15,364 bases of DNA from Longimicrobiales bacterium. GTDB taxonomy: Bacteria; Gemmatimonadota; Gemmatimonadetes; Longimicrobiales; Gaopeijiaceae. The notes below the pieces were generated by a model. The model was not told the DNA's origin, ran no database searches, and saw only the letters and a list, made by a program, of their open reading frames with translations. The stretch covers positions 1-15,364 of the forward strand of contig JAKMDG010000374.1 in NCBI GenBank assembly GCA_022428035.1, in the 5' to 3' direction. The translations under genes were made by a program, and so were the position numbers. Positions 1-7,412 of this stretch are shown piece by piece. Position 1 is the stretch's first letter; each line of letters starts with the position of its first letter.

Positions 1-1
1 G

Positions 2-151
2 TTTGGTGACGAACGTATCGACGTCGTATCCGAATCAGAGTGGATCACCGAGGGTACGCCCGTCAGGGTCGTCAGTGCCGAGGGTTACCGGCATGTTGTC
101 CGGGCCGTACATCAAGCAGAACTCACAGAAGTCACGCCCTCCGAGGCCTGA
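2..151 (+). CDS. NfeD-family membrane protein, C-terminal fragment (5' end outside window)
   Basis: An open frame enters from the left edge and stops with TGA at 149-151. The 49 visible residues (FGDERIDVVSESEWITEGTP, then VRVVSAEGYRHVVR) have the pattern of the NfeD C-terminal OB-fold domain: a V-D-V-V-S-E strand, an 'I..G..V.VV' strand, then a glycine turn and a final V-V-R strand. NfeD proteins are membrane-anchored partners of SPFH/flotillin-like proteins and are very commonly encoded just upstream of floA, which is what follows here after 39 bp. The catalytic or membrane portion, if any, lies outside the window, so long and short NfeD forms cannot be told apart. The identification rests on a short piece plus the context and is good but not certain. 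Confidence 0.75.
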   Translation, partial: FGDERIDVVSESEWITEGTPVRVVSAEGYRHVVRAVHQAELTEVTPSEA

Positions 152-190
152 CCGACCACACAACTCAATCCCTGTACCGAGGCTCCACAC

Positions 191-1183
191 ATGGATGGTG
201 TCGCAGCATTCAACGCGATTTTTCTGGCCGGTTCCGTATTCCTGGTGTTCGTCATTGCGTGGGCGATTCCGGTTCGACTCTGGGTGGAGGCTCTGTCCGC
301 CGGTGTGTCCGTTGGTATTGGCACGCTCGTTGGCATGCGTCTGAGGAAGGTGTCACCGGCCGCGATCGTCCGACCTTTGATCAACGCGACGAAGGCAGGA
401 CTCGTACTGGACATCAATGCTCTCGAGGCCCATTACCTGGCAGGTGGCCGCGTCGACCGGGTCGTCGGGGCACTCATCTCGGCAGACAAGGCCGCGATCG
501 ATCTCGCTTTCAATCAGGCGGCTGCCATCGATCTGGCCGGTCGTGACGTCTTCGAGGCCGTCCAGGTGTCGGTGAACCCCAAGGTCATCAACACGCCCAA
601 GGTTGCCGCGATGGCGAAAGATGGAATTCAGCTGATCGCGGTGGCCCGTGTTACCGTGCGAGCGAATATCAATCGCCTTGTGGGTGGAGCGGGCGAAGAG
701 ACGATTCTCGCCCGGGTCGGTGAGGGTATCGTTTCGACAATCGGCTCGGCCAATTCCCACAAAGACGTGCTCGAGAACCCGGATGGGATTTCGAAAACGG
801 TTCTCGGTAAGGGACTCGACTCTGGAACAGCGTTCGAGATCCTGTCGATCGACATTGCCGACGTGGATGTCGGGAAGAACATCGGTGCTGAACTCCAGAC
901 CGATCAGGCCGAGGCCGACAAGCGAGTTGCCCAGGCGCGAGCTGAGGAACGTCGAGCGATGGCGGTGGCGCAGGAGCAGGAAATGAAGGCGCTCGTCGGG
1001 CAGATGCGAGCCGAGGTCGTCAAGGCTGAGGCGGAGGTTCCGCTGGCGCTTGCTGACGCCTTCCGCTCCGGCAACCTCGGGGTCATGGACTTCATGAAGT
1101 ATCGGAATATCGAAGCCGACACGAGCATGCGCAGTGCGATCGCCGGCCCGGACGATACCGCAAACGAGCCCCTGGGCGAGTAG
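191..1183 (+). CDS. floA: Flotillin-like protein FloA (SPFH domain)
   Basis: The product is a 330-residue protein, close to the usual length of FloA/YqfA (about 330 residues). Two hydrophobic segments near the N-terminus (about residues 8-27 and 35-50) form the membrane hairpin anchor. The SPFH-like core follows (about 55-225), including AGRDVFEAVQVSVNP and the DGIQLIAVARVTVRANI strand pair. A charged, alanine/glutamate-rich coiled coil (about 235-285) comes next, including the run EADKRVAQARAEERRAMA. FloA proteins assemble in functional membrane microdomains and affect membrane fluidity and the organisation of secretion and signalling complexes. The ATG has GAGG at 179-182, 8 nt upstream. 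The gene lies 39 bp after an nfeD-like gene and 11 bp before an unknown membrane protein, so these three are probably co-transcribed. Identification is firm. Confidence 0.95.
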   Translation: MDGVAAFNAIFLAGSVFLVFVIAWAIPVRLWVEALSAGVSVGIGTLVGMRLRKVSPAAIVRPLINATKAGLVLDINALEAHYLAGGRVDRVVGALISADKAAIDLAFNQAAAIDLAGRDVFEAVQVSVNPKVINTPKVAAMAKDGIQLIAVARVTVRANINRLVGGAGEETILARVGEGIVSTIGSANSHKDVLENPDGISKTVLGKGLDSGTAFEILSIDIADVDVGKNIGAELQTDQAEADKRVAQARAEERRAMAVAQEQEMKALVGQMRAEVVKAEAEVPLALADAFRSGNLGVMDFMKYRNIEADTSMRSAIAGPDDTANEPLGE

Positions 1184-1194
1184 TCGATTAGACC

Positions 1195-1962
1195 ATGGAA
1201 GAGCTGATCTTCTTCGCCGTGATCATCTTCTTTTCGATCATCGAATCGATCGCGCGTAGCCGTAAGCAAAAGAAGGGTGGGGGTACGATCGAGGAGAGCC
1301 CCACCGCAGATCAGGATCCGGCCGAGTGGGAGTTCGAGTGGGCACCGGAGTCGCCTGCGGAATTGCCGACCTACGACCAGGACCCGTCGTACGACGAGCA
1401 GCCTTCGTACGACGACCGGGCGACGCGCAGTGGTACGGTGCCGCCTCCCGCCCCGCGCGGTGTGGAGGCGGGAAAGCCCTCCTCGCGTACCCTTCTGTCC
1501 GGAGGACTGCTTGAAGAGCTCGCGGGGATGGCTGAAAGGTTGGAGGGTGAGCGCGAGCGCATGGAGCAGGCTGCAACCCGGTCTGGTCAGAAAAGCTGGG
1601 AGGAGGAGACGCGCGCTGAAGAGCAGCGGGACTGGGAGGAGCAGCAGGAGCGGCGCCAGGAACGCGATCGGGTCAGGCGAGTCGGTCGGGAGTCTCGGTC
1701 GACGCGCTCGACGCACCGAGGGCCGGCCCGGCCCCGTCCGACGCACCTCGTCCACTCGTCGCACGCGGAGTACGGCACGGATCCGTCGGAGCGGTCCCGC
1801 TCCGAGCAGGACGGGCTCGATCCCCTTGCCCGCACCCTCTCGGCTGATGCCATAGCCATCCGGCGGCAGCTCACCAGTAACAGTGCGTCTGCGCTCCGAC
1901 AGGCCGTCATCCTTCAGGAAGTGCTGGGGCCGCCCAAGGCGATGCGCGAAGACCCGGCCTGA
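1195..1962 (+). CDS. Membrane-anchored charged protein of unknown function, in the nfeD-floA operon
   Basis: I do not recognise a named domain. The 255-residue product starts with one hydrophobic helix (about residues 3-18) followed by a basic patch (RSRKQKK), predicting a single-pass N-terminal anchor with the bulk in the cytoplasm. Residues 60-75 form an imperfect tandem repeat of Y-D-x-x-P-S units. Residues 105-165 are very rich in Glu, Arg and Gln and look like a coiled coil or long charged helix; residues 165-205 are basic and probably disordered. The last 35 residues form a compact conserved-looking module (IRRQLTSNSASALRQAVILQ, then EVLGPPKAMR) that I associate with small membrane proteins in Gemmatimonadota; this is memory, not a search. 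The gene starts 11 bp after floA with no obvious Shine-Dalgarno sequence, suggesting translational coupling. The charged helix could interact with the FloA coiled coil, but that is inference. Confidence 0.75.
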   Translation: MEELIFFAVIIFFSIIESIARSRKQKKGGGTIEESPTADQDPAEWEFEWAPESPAELPTYDQDPSYDEQPSYDDRATRSGTVPPPAPRGVEAGKPSSRTLLSGGLLEELAGMAERLEGERERMEQAATRSGQKSWEEETRAEEQRDWEEQQERRQERDRVRRVGRESRSTRSTHRGPARPRPTHLVHSSHAEYGTDPSERSRSEQDGLDPLARTLSADAIAIRRQLTSNSASALRQAVILQEVLGPPKAMREDPA

Positions 1963-1965
1963 CGC

Positions 1966-4677
1966 CTACATCTCGCCGCGGGCCATCTTACGCAGGACCG
2001 TCTGAAGGATGCCTCCGTTGCTGTAGTACTCGACGTCCACGTCGGAGTCGAGTCGGGCGTTGGCCTTGAAGGACGTGACCGTTCCGTCGTCTGCGGTCGC
2101 GGTCACGTCGACCGTGCAGCCCGGCTCGAGACCCTCGGCGATACCGGAGATGTCGAACGTCTCGCGGCCTGTCAGACCCAGAGACGTGGGCGTGTCTCCG
2201 ACTTGGAACTCGAGAGGCAGCACACCCATGCCGACCAGGTTGCTTCGGTGGATGCGTTCAAAGCTTTCGGCGATGACGGCCTTTACGCCCAGCAGGATGG
2301 TGCCTTTCGCGGCCCAATCGCGGGAGCTACCGGTGCCGTATTCATTGCCTGCCAGCACGATGAGTGGCGTACCGTCGGCCTGGTACTTCATCGAGGCGTC
2401 GTAGATCGGCATCACCTCACCCGTAGGCAGGTGCTCCGTGTAGCCACCTTCTTTTCCATCGAGGAGCAGATTCTTGACGCGCACGTTTCCGAAGGTTCCG
2501 CGCATCATCACCTCATGGTTCCCGCGCCGTGAGCCAAAGGTGTTGAAGTCCTTCACCGTCACGTCGTGCTCACGCAGGTACAGCCCGGCGGGCTCCGCCT
2601 TGGGGATCGCACCGGCCGGTGAGATGTGGTCGGTCGTGACGGACTGACCCATGAGTGCGAGGACCCGCGCCCCGGAGACGTTTTCTGGGGCCGGTACGTC
2701 CATCGACATCCCCTCGAAGAAGGGGGGACGTTGTACATAGGTGGAAGCGGCATCCCACTCGTAAAGGTTGCTTTCTTCCGGGAGTGGGAGGGCTTGCCAA
2801 TTCTCGTCACCCGTCGTGACCACCGAGTAGCGGTCCGTAAACATCTCGGGCTTGAGCGAACTGGAGACCGTCTCTTTGACCTCCTGCTGCGACGGCCAGA
2901 TATCGCGCAGGTACACGGGTTCGCCGTCGCTCCCCATGCCAAGCGGCTCAACGTCGAGATCGATGTCCATGCGACCTGCGAGCGCGTACGCGACGACGAG
3001 CCCCGGCGACGCCAGGTAGTTCGCACGCACGAGCGGGTGGATCCGGGCCTCGAAGTTTCTGTTCCCGGAGAGGACGGACGAGACCACGAGACCGTTCTGG
3101 TCGACCGCGTTATGAATGTGCTCCGGCAGCGGGCCCGAGTTGCCGATGCAGGTCATGCAGCCGTATCCGACTACGTGGAACCGGAGTTCCTCGAGATAGG
3201 GCAGGAGCCCGGACTCTGTCAGGTAGTCGGTGACCACCTGGCTGCCCGGCGCCATCGCGGTCTTCACCCAGGGCTTCACATCGAGTCCCTTCTCCACGGC
3301 TTTCTTTGCGAGCAGCCCGGCTCCGACCATCACCGAGGGGTTCGATGTATTCGTACAACTCGTGATGGAGGCGATCACCACGGTGCCGTCAGAGATGTCC
3401 ATGGAGTTGCCGTCGGCGCTCACTTCGACCGTGCGGCCTCCATTCAACTCGTGCCCGGCAGGAACCAGGGCCGGAAGATCCTTCTTGAACTGGCGACCCA
3501 TGTCGACCATTCGGATGCGGTCTTGGGGTCGTTTCGGACCGGCCAGGCTCGGCTCTATTGTGGAAAGGTCCAGCTCCAGCTTCGATGTGAATTCAGGATC
3601 GGGCGTTTCATCGGTGCGAAAGAGGCCAAGCTCCTTCGAGACCGCCTCAACCCTTGAAATCATCCCGGCGTCGCGGCCCGTGCCCCGCAGGTACCGCAGT
3701 GAGGAGTCGTCAACCGGGAAGAATCCGATCGTTGCGCCGTATTCTGGCGACATGTTCGCGAGCGTGGCCTTGTCCGGGAGGCTCAGATTGCTGAGGCCAG
3801 CCCCGTAATACTCGACAAAGCGGCCCACCACGCCGTGAGCACGCAGCAGTTCGGTTACACGCAGTACGAGGTCTGTTGCCGTCGCCCCCTCGGGTAGCGT
3901 GCCCGTGAGCTTCATGCCCACGACCTCGGGCAGCAGCATGTAGTAGGGCTGCCCGAGCACGACCGCCTCGGCTTCAATACCTCCCACGCCCCAGCCGACG
4001 ACCCCTAGACCGTTCACCATTGTCGTGTGGGAGTCCGTACCCACGAGGGTGTCGGGGTAGGCGATGAAGGCCCCATCGTGCTCACGTCGGTGAATGACCG
4101 ACGCCAGGTACTCGAGGTTGACCTGGTGAACGATACCCGTGCCCGGCGGCACGACCGAGAAGTTGTCGAAGGCCTCCTGGGCCCAGCGGAGTAGCGCATA
4201 TCGCTCGCGGTTACGCTCGAACTCCTTCTCGACGTTCAGGCGGAAGGCGTCCTCGAAGCCGGCAAAGTCGACCTGGACCGAGTGGTCGATCACAAGGTCA
4301 GCGGGCACGACCGGGTTGATACGCGAGGGGTCACCTCCCAGCTCGCGAATGCCGTCTCGCATCGCAGCGAGGTCGACGACGGCGGGGACACCCGTGAAGT
4401 CCTGAAGTACCACGCGCGTCGGCATGAACGGGAGATCTGCTCCTGCGTTCGTCGGACTCCATTGCGCCACTGAACGGACGTGCTCCTGCGTGACGTACGA
4501 GCCGCCGGCGTGCCGAAGTGCATTCTCGAGAAGAATGCGCATGGAGAAGGGAAGGCGGTCGAGCGTGTCGATCACGCCCTCCTCTTCAAGGCGCGACAAC
4601 TTGTAGAACGAGGTCGCACCCTCCGGCAGATCGATGCTGGAAAGGGCGCCGAATGGATCGCGAGTGTGGTCCGCCAC
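1966..4677 (-). CDS. acnA: Aconitate hydratase A (aconitase), GTG start
   Basis: This 903-residue protein has the full length of the AcnA/IRP1-type aconitase, which interconverts citrate and isocitrate in the TCA cycle. The family landmarks are in order: DSHTTMVNGLGVVGWGVGG at about 215-233, the first iron-sulfur ligand in SITSCTNTSNPS (C441), the other two ligands in GYGCMTCIGNSG (C507 and C510), the swivel-domain TTDHISPAG at 681-689, FGSRRGNHEVM at about 714, and the substrate-binding GSSRDWAAKG at 783-792. All three [4Fe-4S] cysteines are present, so the enzyme should be active and oxygen-sensitive. The start codon is GTG (4675-4677) with GGAG six nt upstream. Its stop is only 3 bp from the stop of the convergent membrane-protein gene, leaving no room for a terminator. 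Identification is very firm. Confidence 0.98.
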   Translation of the reverse strand: MADHTRDPFGALSSIDLPEGATSFYKLSRLEEEGVIDTLDRLPFSMRILLENALRHAGGSYVTQEHVRSVAQWSPTNAGADLPFMPTRVVLQDFTGVPAVVDLAAMRDGIRELGGDPSRINPVVPADLVIDHSVQVDFAGFEDAFRLNVEKEFERNRERYALLRWAQEAFDNFSVVPPGTGIVHQVNLEYLASVIHRREHDGAFIAYPDTLVGTDSHTTMVNGLGVVGWGVGGIEAEAVVLGQPYYMLLPEVVGMKLTGTLPEGATATDLVLRVTELLRAHGVVGRFVEYYGAGLSNLSLPDKATLANMSPEYGATIGFFPVDDSSLRYLRGTGRDAGMISRVEAVSKELGLFRTDETPDPEFTSKLELDLSTIEPSLAGPKRPQDRIRMVDMGRQFKKDLPALVPAGHELNGGRTVEVSADGNSMDISDGTVVIASITSCTNTSNPSVMVGAGLLAKKAVEKGLDVKPWVKTAMAPGSQVVTDYLTESGLLPYLEELRFHVVGYGCMTCIGNSGPLPEHIHNAVDQNGLVVSSVLSGNRNFEARIHPLVRANYLASPGLVVAYALAGRMDIDLDVEPLGMGSDGEPVYLRDIWPSQQEVKETVSSSLKPEMFTDRYSVVTTGDENWQALPLPEESNLYEWDAASTYVQRPPFFEGMSMDVPAPENVSGARVLALMGQSVTTDHISPAGAIPKAEPAGLYLREHDVTVKDFNTFGSRRGNHEVMMRGTFGNVRVKNLLLDGKEGGYTEHLPTGEVMPIYDASMKYQADGTPLIVLAGNEYGTGSSRDWAAKGTILLGVKAVIAESFERIHRSNLVGMGVLPLEFQVGDTPTSLGLTGRETFDISGIAEGLEPGCTVDVTATADDGTVTSFKANARLDSDVDVEYYSNGGILQTVLRKMARGEM

Positions 4678-4714
4678 GATGGCTCCGCAGTTAAAACGTC
4701 CGTCATGTGGGGCC

Positions 4715-4733
4715 GCACCGGAGCCACCGGTGC
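4715..4733. repeat. Perfect 7-bp inverted repeat upstream of acnA
   Basis: GCACCGG and CCGGTGC flank a 5-bp spacer (AGCCA), centred about 47 bp upstream of the acnA GTG in the 170-bp region shared with the divergent membrane/TPR gene. It could be an operator for one or both genes or a hairpin in the acnA leader. No -10/-35 pair convincing enough to list was found here for either gene. Confidence 0.4.
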
Positions 4734-4847
4734 CGTTGCACCCCAGCCCCTAAGAATGGCCAAAGTCACGGGTGGTGTCAGGGCCTCTGCAACGACCGGG
4801 CTCTCCCGCCCTTACCCGCACCGGAGCAGCTTCCCCCGATGTGATCC

Positions 4848-5537
4848 ATGTCCTCACTCGAGCGACTGAAGAGCGGGCGCGTACTTCAGGCTCTCTCGGT
4901 CTATCTAGGTGCCGCTTGGGTTGTCCTGCAGATCACCGAAACGGTGATCTGGCTTCTGAACTTGCCGACGTGGGTGGGGCCGACCGCGGTCGTATTCATG
5001 CTTATCGGCTTCGTCGTTGTGATGGCGACCGGCTGGATCCAGGGCCGTCCAGAGACGACCGACACGGAGCAATCCGGTGCGCTGCCGACCGATTGGGAGG
5101 TGGACCCGGCCGATGTCCTCGCGAGCGTGAGGGCAGGCCGGCTTCCTCACCTCACATGGGCACGCACGGTTCTGGGTTTCGATGCCGAACATGCGTGGGC
5201 CACAGATGACTACGAGCAGGCATACCTGCTTTTCCAGAACGCGTACGCAGTTGGCGGCGGTATCATGGCGTCGGCGGGTGTAGGGGAGGGGCTGGCCGAA
5301 GCTGCCGTCAGGACGGAGCGTTGGACCGAGGCGCTTGAGTTGTGGGAGGGTCTGTCGCGGGCTCCCGCCTCCAGAGCCTGGGCCAAGTTCCACCTGGGGC
5401 AGGCTTGTGAAGCCATCGGTCGGGACGATCGTGCGCTCGATGCCTACCGGACTTTTCTGGCCCGGACGGAGACAGCCGATCCGGGTTGGGATGCCGTCGG
5501 CGAGGCTCGCGCTGCCGCTCGCCGACTCGGCGGGTAG
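4848..5537 (+). CDS. Two-helix membrane protein with probable TPR-like C-terminal domain
   Basis: The 229-residue product starts with a motif (ERLKSGRVLQALSVYLGAAW) resembling the N-terminal membrane segment found on many TPR or kinase-associated proteins in Gemmatimonadota, Bacteroidota and Proteobacteria ('LK.R.V..A...YL..AW...Q..'). Predicted transmembrane helices are about residues 14-38 and 43-65, ending in GWIQGR. The rest is soluble and mostly helical. About residues 113-190 carry alanine-rich helix pairs such as YEQAYLLFQNAYAVG, RWTEALELWEGLSR and KFHLGQACEAIGRDDRALDA, which have the spacing of tetratricopeptide repeats. TPRs mediate protein-protein contacts; no enzymatic domain is visible. 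It is divergent from acnA and ends 57 bp before tRNA-Leu. The ATG at 4848 has no strong Shine-Dalgarno sequence. The specific role is unknown. Confidence 0.75.
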   Translation: MSSLERLKSGRVLQALSVYLGAAWVVLQITETVIWLLNLPTWVGPTAVVFMLIGFVVVMATGWIQGRPETTDTEQSGALPTDWEVDPADVLASVRAGRLPHLTWARTVLGFDAEHAWATDDYEQAYLLFQNAYAVGGGIMASAGVGEGLAEAAVRTERWTEALELWEGLSRAPASRAWAKFHLGQACEAIGRDDRALDAYRTFLARTETADPGWDAVGEARAAARRLGG

Positions 5538-5547
5538 CGCATACGAC

Positions 5548-5576
5548 TCGACGTCGGCCCACCCGATGGCGATAAT
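5548..5576 (+). promoter_or_regulatory. Candidate sigma-70-type promoter for tRNA-Leu
   Basis: TCGACG (5548-5553) and GATAAT (5571-5576) are separated by exactly 17 bp, matching TTGACA/TATAAT at 4 of 6 and 5 of 6 positions. Transcription would begin at about 5583, some 12 nt before the mature tRNA 5' end. It begins 11 bp after the stop of the preceding gene, so the tRNA need not depend on readthrough. This is a pattern match only. Confidence 0.5.
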
Positions 5577-5594
5577 GCTGTCGTGAAGCACCCT

Positions 5595-5677
5595 GCCGGG
5601 GTGGCGGAACGGTAGACGCGGCGGCCTCAAAAGCCGCTGTCCGCAAGGACGTGCGGGTTCGATTCCCGCCCCCGGTA
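5595..5677 (+). tRNA. tRNA-Leu, anticodon CAA
   Basis: The sequence folds as a class II tRNA of 83 nt. The acceptor stem GCCGGGG (5595-5601) pairs with CCCCGGT (5670-5676), with a G-U first pair and discriminator A at 5677. The D arm is within GCGGAACGGTAGACGC. The anticodon stem GCGGC/GCCGC (5621-5625/5633-5637) encloses the loop CTCAAAA, giving anticodon CAA at 5628-5630, which reads UUG. A long variable arm with stem GTCC-GCAA-GGAC is typical of tRNA-Leu. The T arm is GCGGG-TTCGATT-CCCGC (5653-5669). The 3' CCA is not encoded (TTG follows) and must be added after transcription. Discriminator A and the long variable arm both support leucine. Confidence 0.97.
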
Positions 5678-5889
5678 TTGATCGGTCCGTCCAGGTGATC
5701 GGGCGTTGATGGTGAGCGAAATGACGGCAGATCGTACCGACGGCCCGGATGAACGGTGCGGGACCGTGCCGCGCCGTCGCTCCTGCGCTTCGATGTTCGT
5801 CTCCGGGGCGTGACCCTCCCCGCGGCGGTCGCCCTGGCGATCCGCTCCAGGGTGACGTCGTTACGCTGTGCTCCGTTCATCGCCGCATC
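5678..5889. other. Non-coding stretch between tRNA-Leu and the gltA promoter
   Basis: The whole gap between the tRNA and gltA is 308 bp; this is the part before the candidate promoter. No open frame in it has a credible start, ribosome-binding site or recognisable protein. It is GC-rich and contains overlapping inverted repeats: CCCTGG (5832-5837) with CCAGGG (5847-5852), and the outer near-complementary pair CGTGACCCT (5809-5817) with AGGGTGACG (5849-5857, one mismatch). There is no T-run after these, so they do not look like an intrinsic terminator. A regulatory or structured RNA role is possible but unsupported. Confidence 0.4.
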
Positions 5890-5918
5890 TTGGGAGCGGC
5901 ATCCGGCGTGGATATACT
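5890..5918 (+). promoter_or_regulatory. Candidate sigma-70-type promoter for gltA
   Basis: TTGGGA (5890-5895) and TATACT (5913-5918) are spaced by 17 bp, matching the TTGACA and TATAAT consensus at 4 of 6 and 5 of 6 positions. The surrounding block (about 5911-5940) is unusually AT-rich for this window. Transcription would start near 5925, giving a leader of about 60 nt before the gltA ATG. The gltA ribosome-binding site is GGAG at 5977-5980, 5 nt before the start codon. Confidence 0.65.
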
Positions 5919-5985
5919 TATTAGCTGTATCTGAATTGAAGCGTCGGCCTCCCCGCGACCAACGGCCGGCATACACGGAGCACAC

Positions 5986-7296
5986 ATGTCAGAGAACGGG
6001 AGCGAGGGAGCGAAGACCCTCTCCATCCGCGACAACCGGACCGGTCGGAACTACGAGGTCGATATCCTCGACGGTGACGTGATCCGGGCGATGGACCTTC
6101 GCCAGATCAAGGTCAACGAGGACGATTTCGGGATGATGACGTATGATCCCGGCTATACGAACACTGCCTCGACGCGCAGCAAGGTCACATTTATCGATGG
6201 CGGGAAGGGCATCCTCAGGTATCGAGGGTATCCGATCGATCAGCTGGCCGAGCGGAGTTCGCATCTCGAGGTCTCGTATCTGCTCCTGAAGGGAGAGTTG
6301 CCAACCCAGTCGCAACTCGACGACTTCGTGCATGAGGTCACGTTCCACACCTATGTGCACGAAAACATCACGGAGCTCTTCTCCGGGTTCCGATATGACG
6401 CGCACGCCATGGGCATGGTGATGAGTGGCGTCGCGGCGCTTTCCTCGTTCTATCCCGAGGCCAAGCAGGTCGACGACGAGAACGCCCGCTGGCAGCAGGT
6501 TGTGCGACTGATTGCCAAGATGCCGACCCTCGCCGCGTATGCGTACCGTCACCATCGCGGCCTTCCGTACGTGTATCCGGAAAACGAACTCGGCTACACG
6601 GCGAACTTCCTGAACATGCTCTTCCGGATCGGCACCCGGGATTACAAGCCGAACCCCGTCCTCGAGCGTGCTCTGGACATCCTGTTCATCCTGCACGCAG
6701 ATCACGAACAGAACTGCTCGGCCACCACGATGCGGGTGATCGGTTCGGCCCACGCCGATCCGTACTCTGCACTTTCCGGAGCGATGGGGGCACTGTACGG
6801 ACCCTTGCACGGTGGTGCGAACGAGGCTGTGCTGCGCATGCTGACCCGCATTGGGAGCGTCGACAACATTCCGGCGTTCATGGATGGCGTGCGGCGTCGT
6901 GAAGAGCGCCTGATGGGCTTCGGGCACCGGGTGTACAAGGCGTACGACCCGCGGGCCAGCATCATCAAGCGTACCGCGGATGAGGTCTTCGAGGTGACGG
7001 GTCGGAACCCGTTGCTCGATATCGCGCTCGAGCTCGAGAAGATCGCGCTCAACGAGGATTTCTTCGTCGAGCGGAACCTCTATCCGAACGTGGACTTCTA
7101 CTCCGGCCTCATCTATCAGGCCATGGGCTTCCCGGTCGAGATGTTCCCGGTTCTGTTTGCGATTCCGCGCACGGTGGGCTGGCTCGCTCAGTGGGAAGAA
7201 ATGCTCAACGACCCGGAGCAACGAATCGCCAGGCCTCGTCAGGTCTTCGAGGGGGCCGATGAGCGCGACTACGTCTCCATGGCTGATCGCGGCTGA
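5986..7296 (+). CDS. gltA: Citrate synthase
   Basis: The 436-residue protein has the length of the Gram-negative (type II, hexameric-style) citrate synthase, which condenses acetyl-CoA and oxaloacetate to citrate. The N-terminal segment with DPGYTNTASTRSKVTFIDG and GILRYRGYPIDQLAE (about 54-90) is characteristic of this class. The catalytic residues are all visible: His275 in YGPLHGGANE, His314 in GFGHRVYKAYDPRA and Asp370 in NVDFYSG. The conserved HADHEQNCSATTMR is at about 237-250, and the C-terminal arginine region IARPRQV at about 414-420. It is preceded by its own candidate promoter and followed by a strong terminator, so it is probably monocistronic. Whether it is inhibited by NADH, as some type II enzymes are, cannot be read from the sequence. 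Identification is very firm. Confidence 0.98.
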   Translation: MSENGSEGAKTLSIRDNRTGRNYEVDILDGDVIRAMDLRQIKVNEDDFGMMTYDPGYTNTASTRSKVTFIDGGKGILRYRGYPIDQLAERSSHLEVSYLLLKGELPTQSQLDDFVHEVTFHTYVHENITELFSGFRYDAHAMGMVMSGVAALSSFYPEAKQVDDENARWQQVVRLIAKMPTLAAYAYRHHRGLPYVYPENELGYTANFLNMLFRIGTRDYKPNPVLERALDILFILHADHEQNCSATTMRVIGSAHADPYSALSGAMGALYGPLHGGANEAVLRMLTRIGSVDNIPAFMDGVRRREERLMGFGHRVYKAYDPRASIIKRTADEVFEVTGRNPLLDIALELEKIALNEDFFVERNLYPNVDFYSGLIYQAMGFPVEMFPVLFAIPRTVGWLAQWEEMLNDPEQRIARPRQVFEGADERDYVSMADRG

Positions 7297-7330
7297 CCTC
7301 AGCATGGCTGCGATCCGCTGAACCAGCGTG

Positions 7331-7362
7331 AGGGGGTGTCCGTTCGCGGGCACCCCCTTTTT
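7331..7362 (+). terminator. Intrinsic terminator after gltA
   Basis: An 11-bp GC-rich stem (GGGGGTGTCCG, 7332-7342, with CGGGCACCCCC, 7347-7357, one G-U pair) closes a TTCG loop and is followed directly by five T residues (7358-7362). It lies 35 bp after the gltA stop. This is a classic Rho-independent terminator. Confidence 0.92.
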
Positions 7363-7412
7363 CGTCTCTTCATGCTCCGGGGGCTCGATCCTCCACACAA
7401 GATGACGCCACT

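Noticed and set aside
904..1764. A 286-codon minus-strand open frame across the floA end and the next gene
   Set aside because: It is Arg/Leu/Pro-rich and opposite two forward genes whose frames have membrane segments and conserved motifs.
2626..3657. A 343-codon forward open frame opposite acnA
   Set aside because: It lies wholly antisense to a full-length aconitase with all motifs intact, and its composition (His/Arg/Asp-rich) is typical of a shadow frame.
5308..5985. A 225-codon minus-strand open frame running under the tRNA and into the gltA upstream region
   Set aside because: It overlaps a tRNA gene and the end of the TPR-like gene, and has no domain-like features or good start.
5989..7398. 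A 469-codon minus-strand open frame opposite gltA
   Set aside because: The forward frame is an unmistakable citrate synthase; the antisense protein is low in recognisable structure and is a by-product of high GC content.
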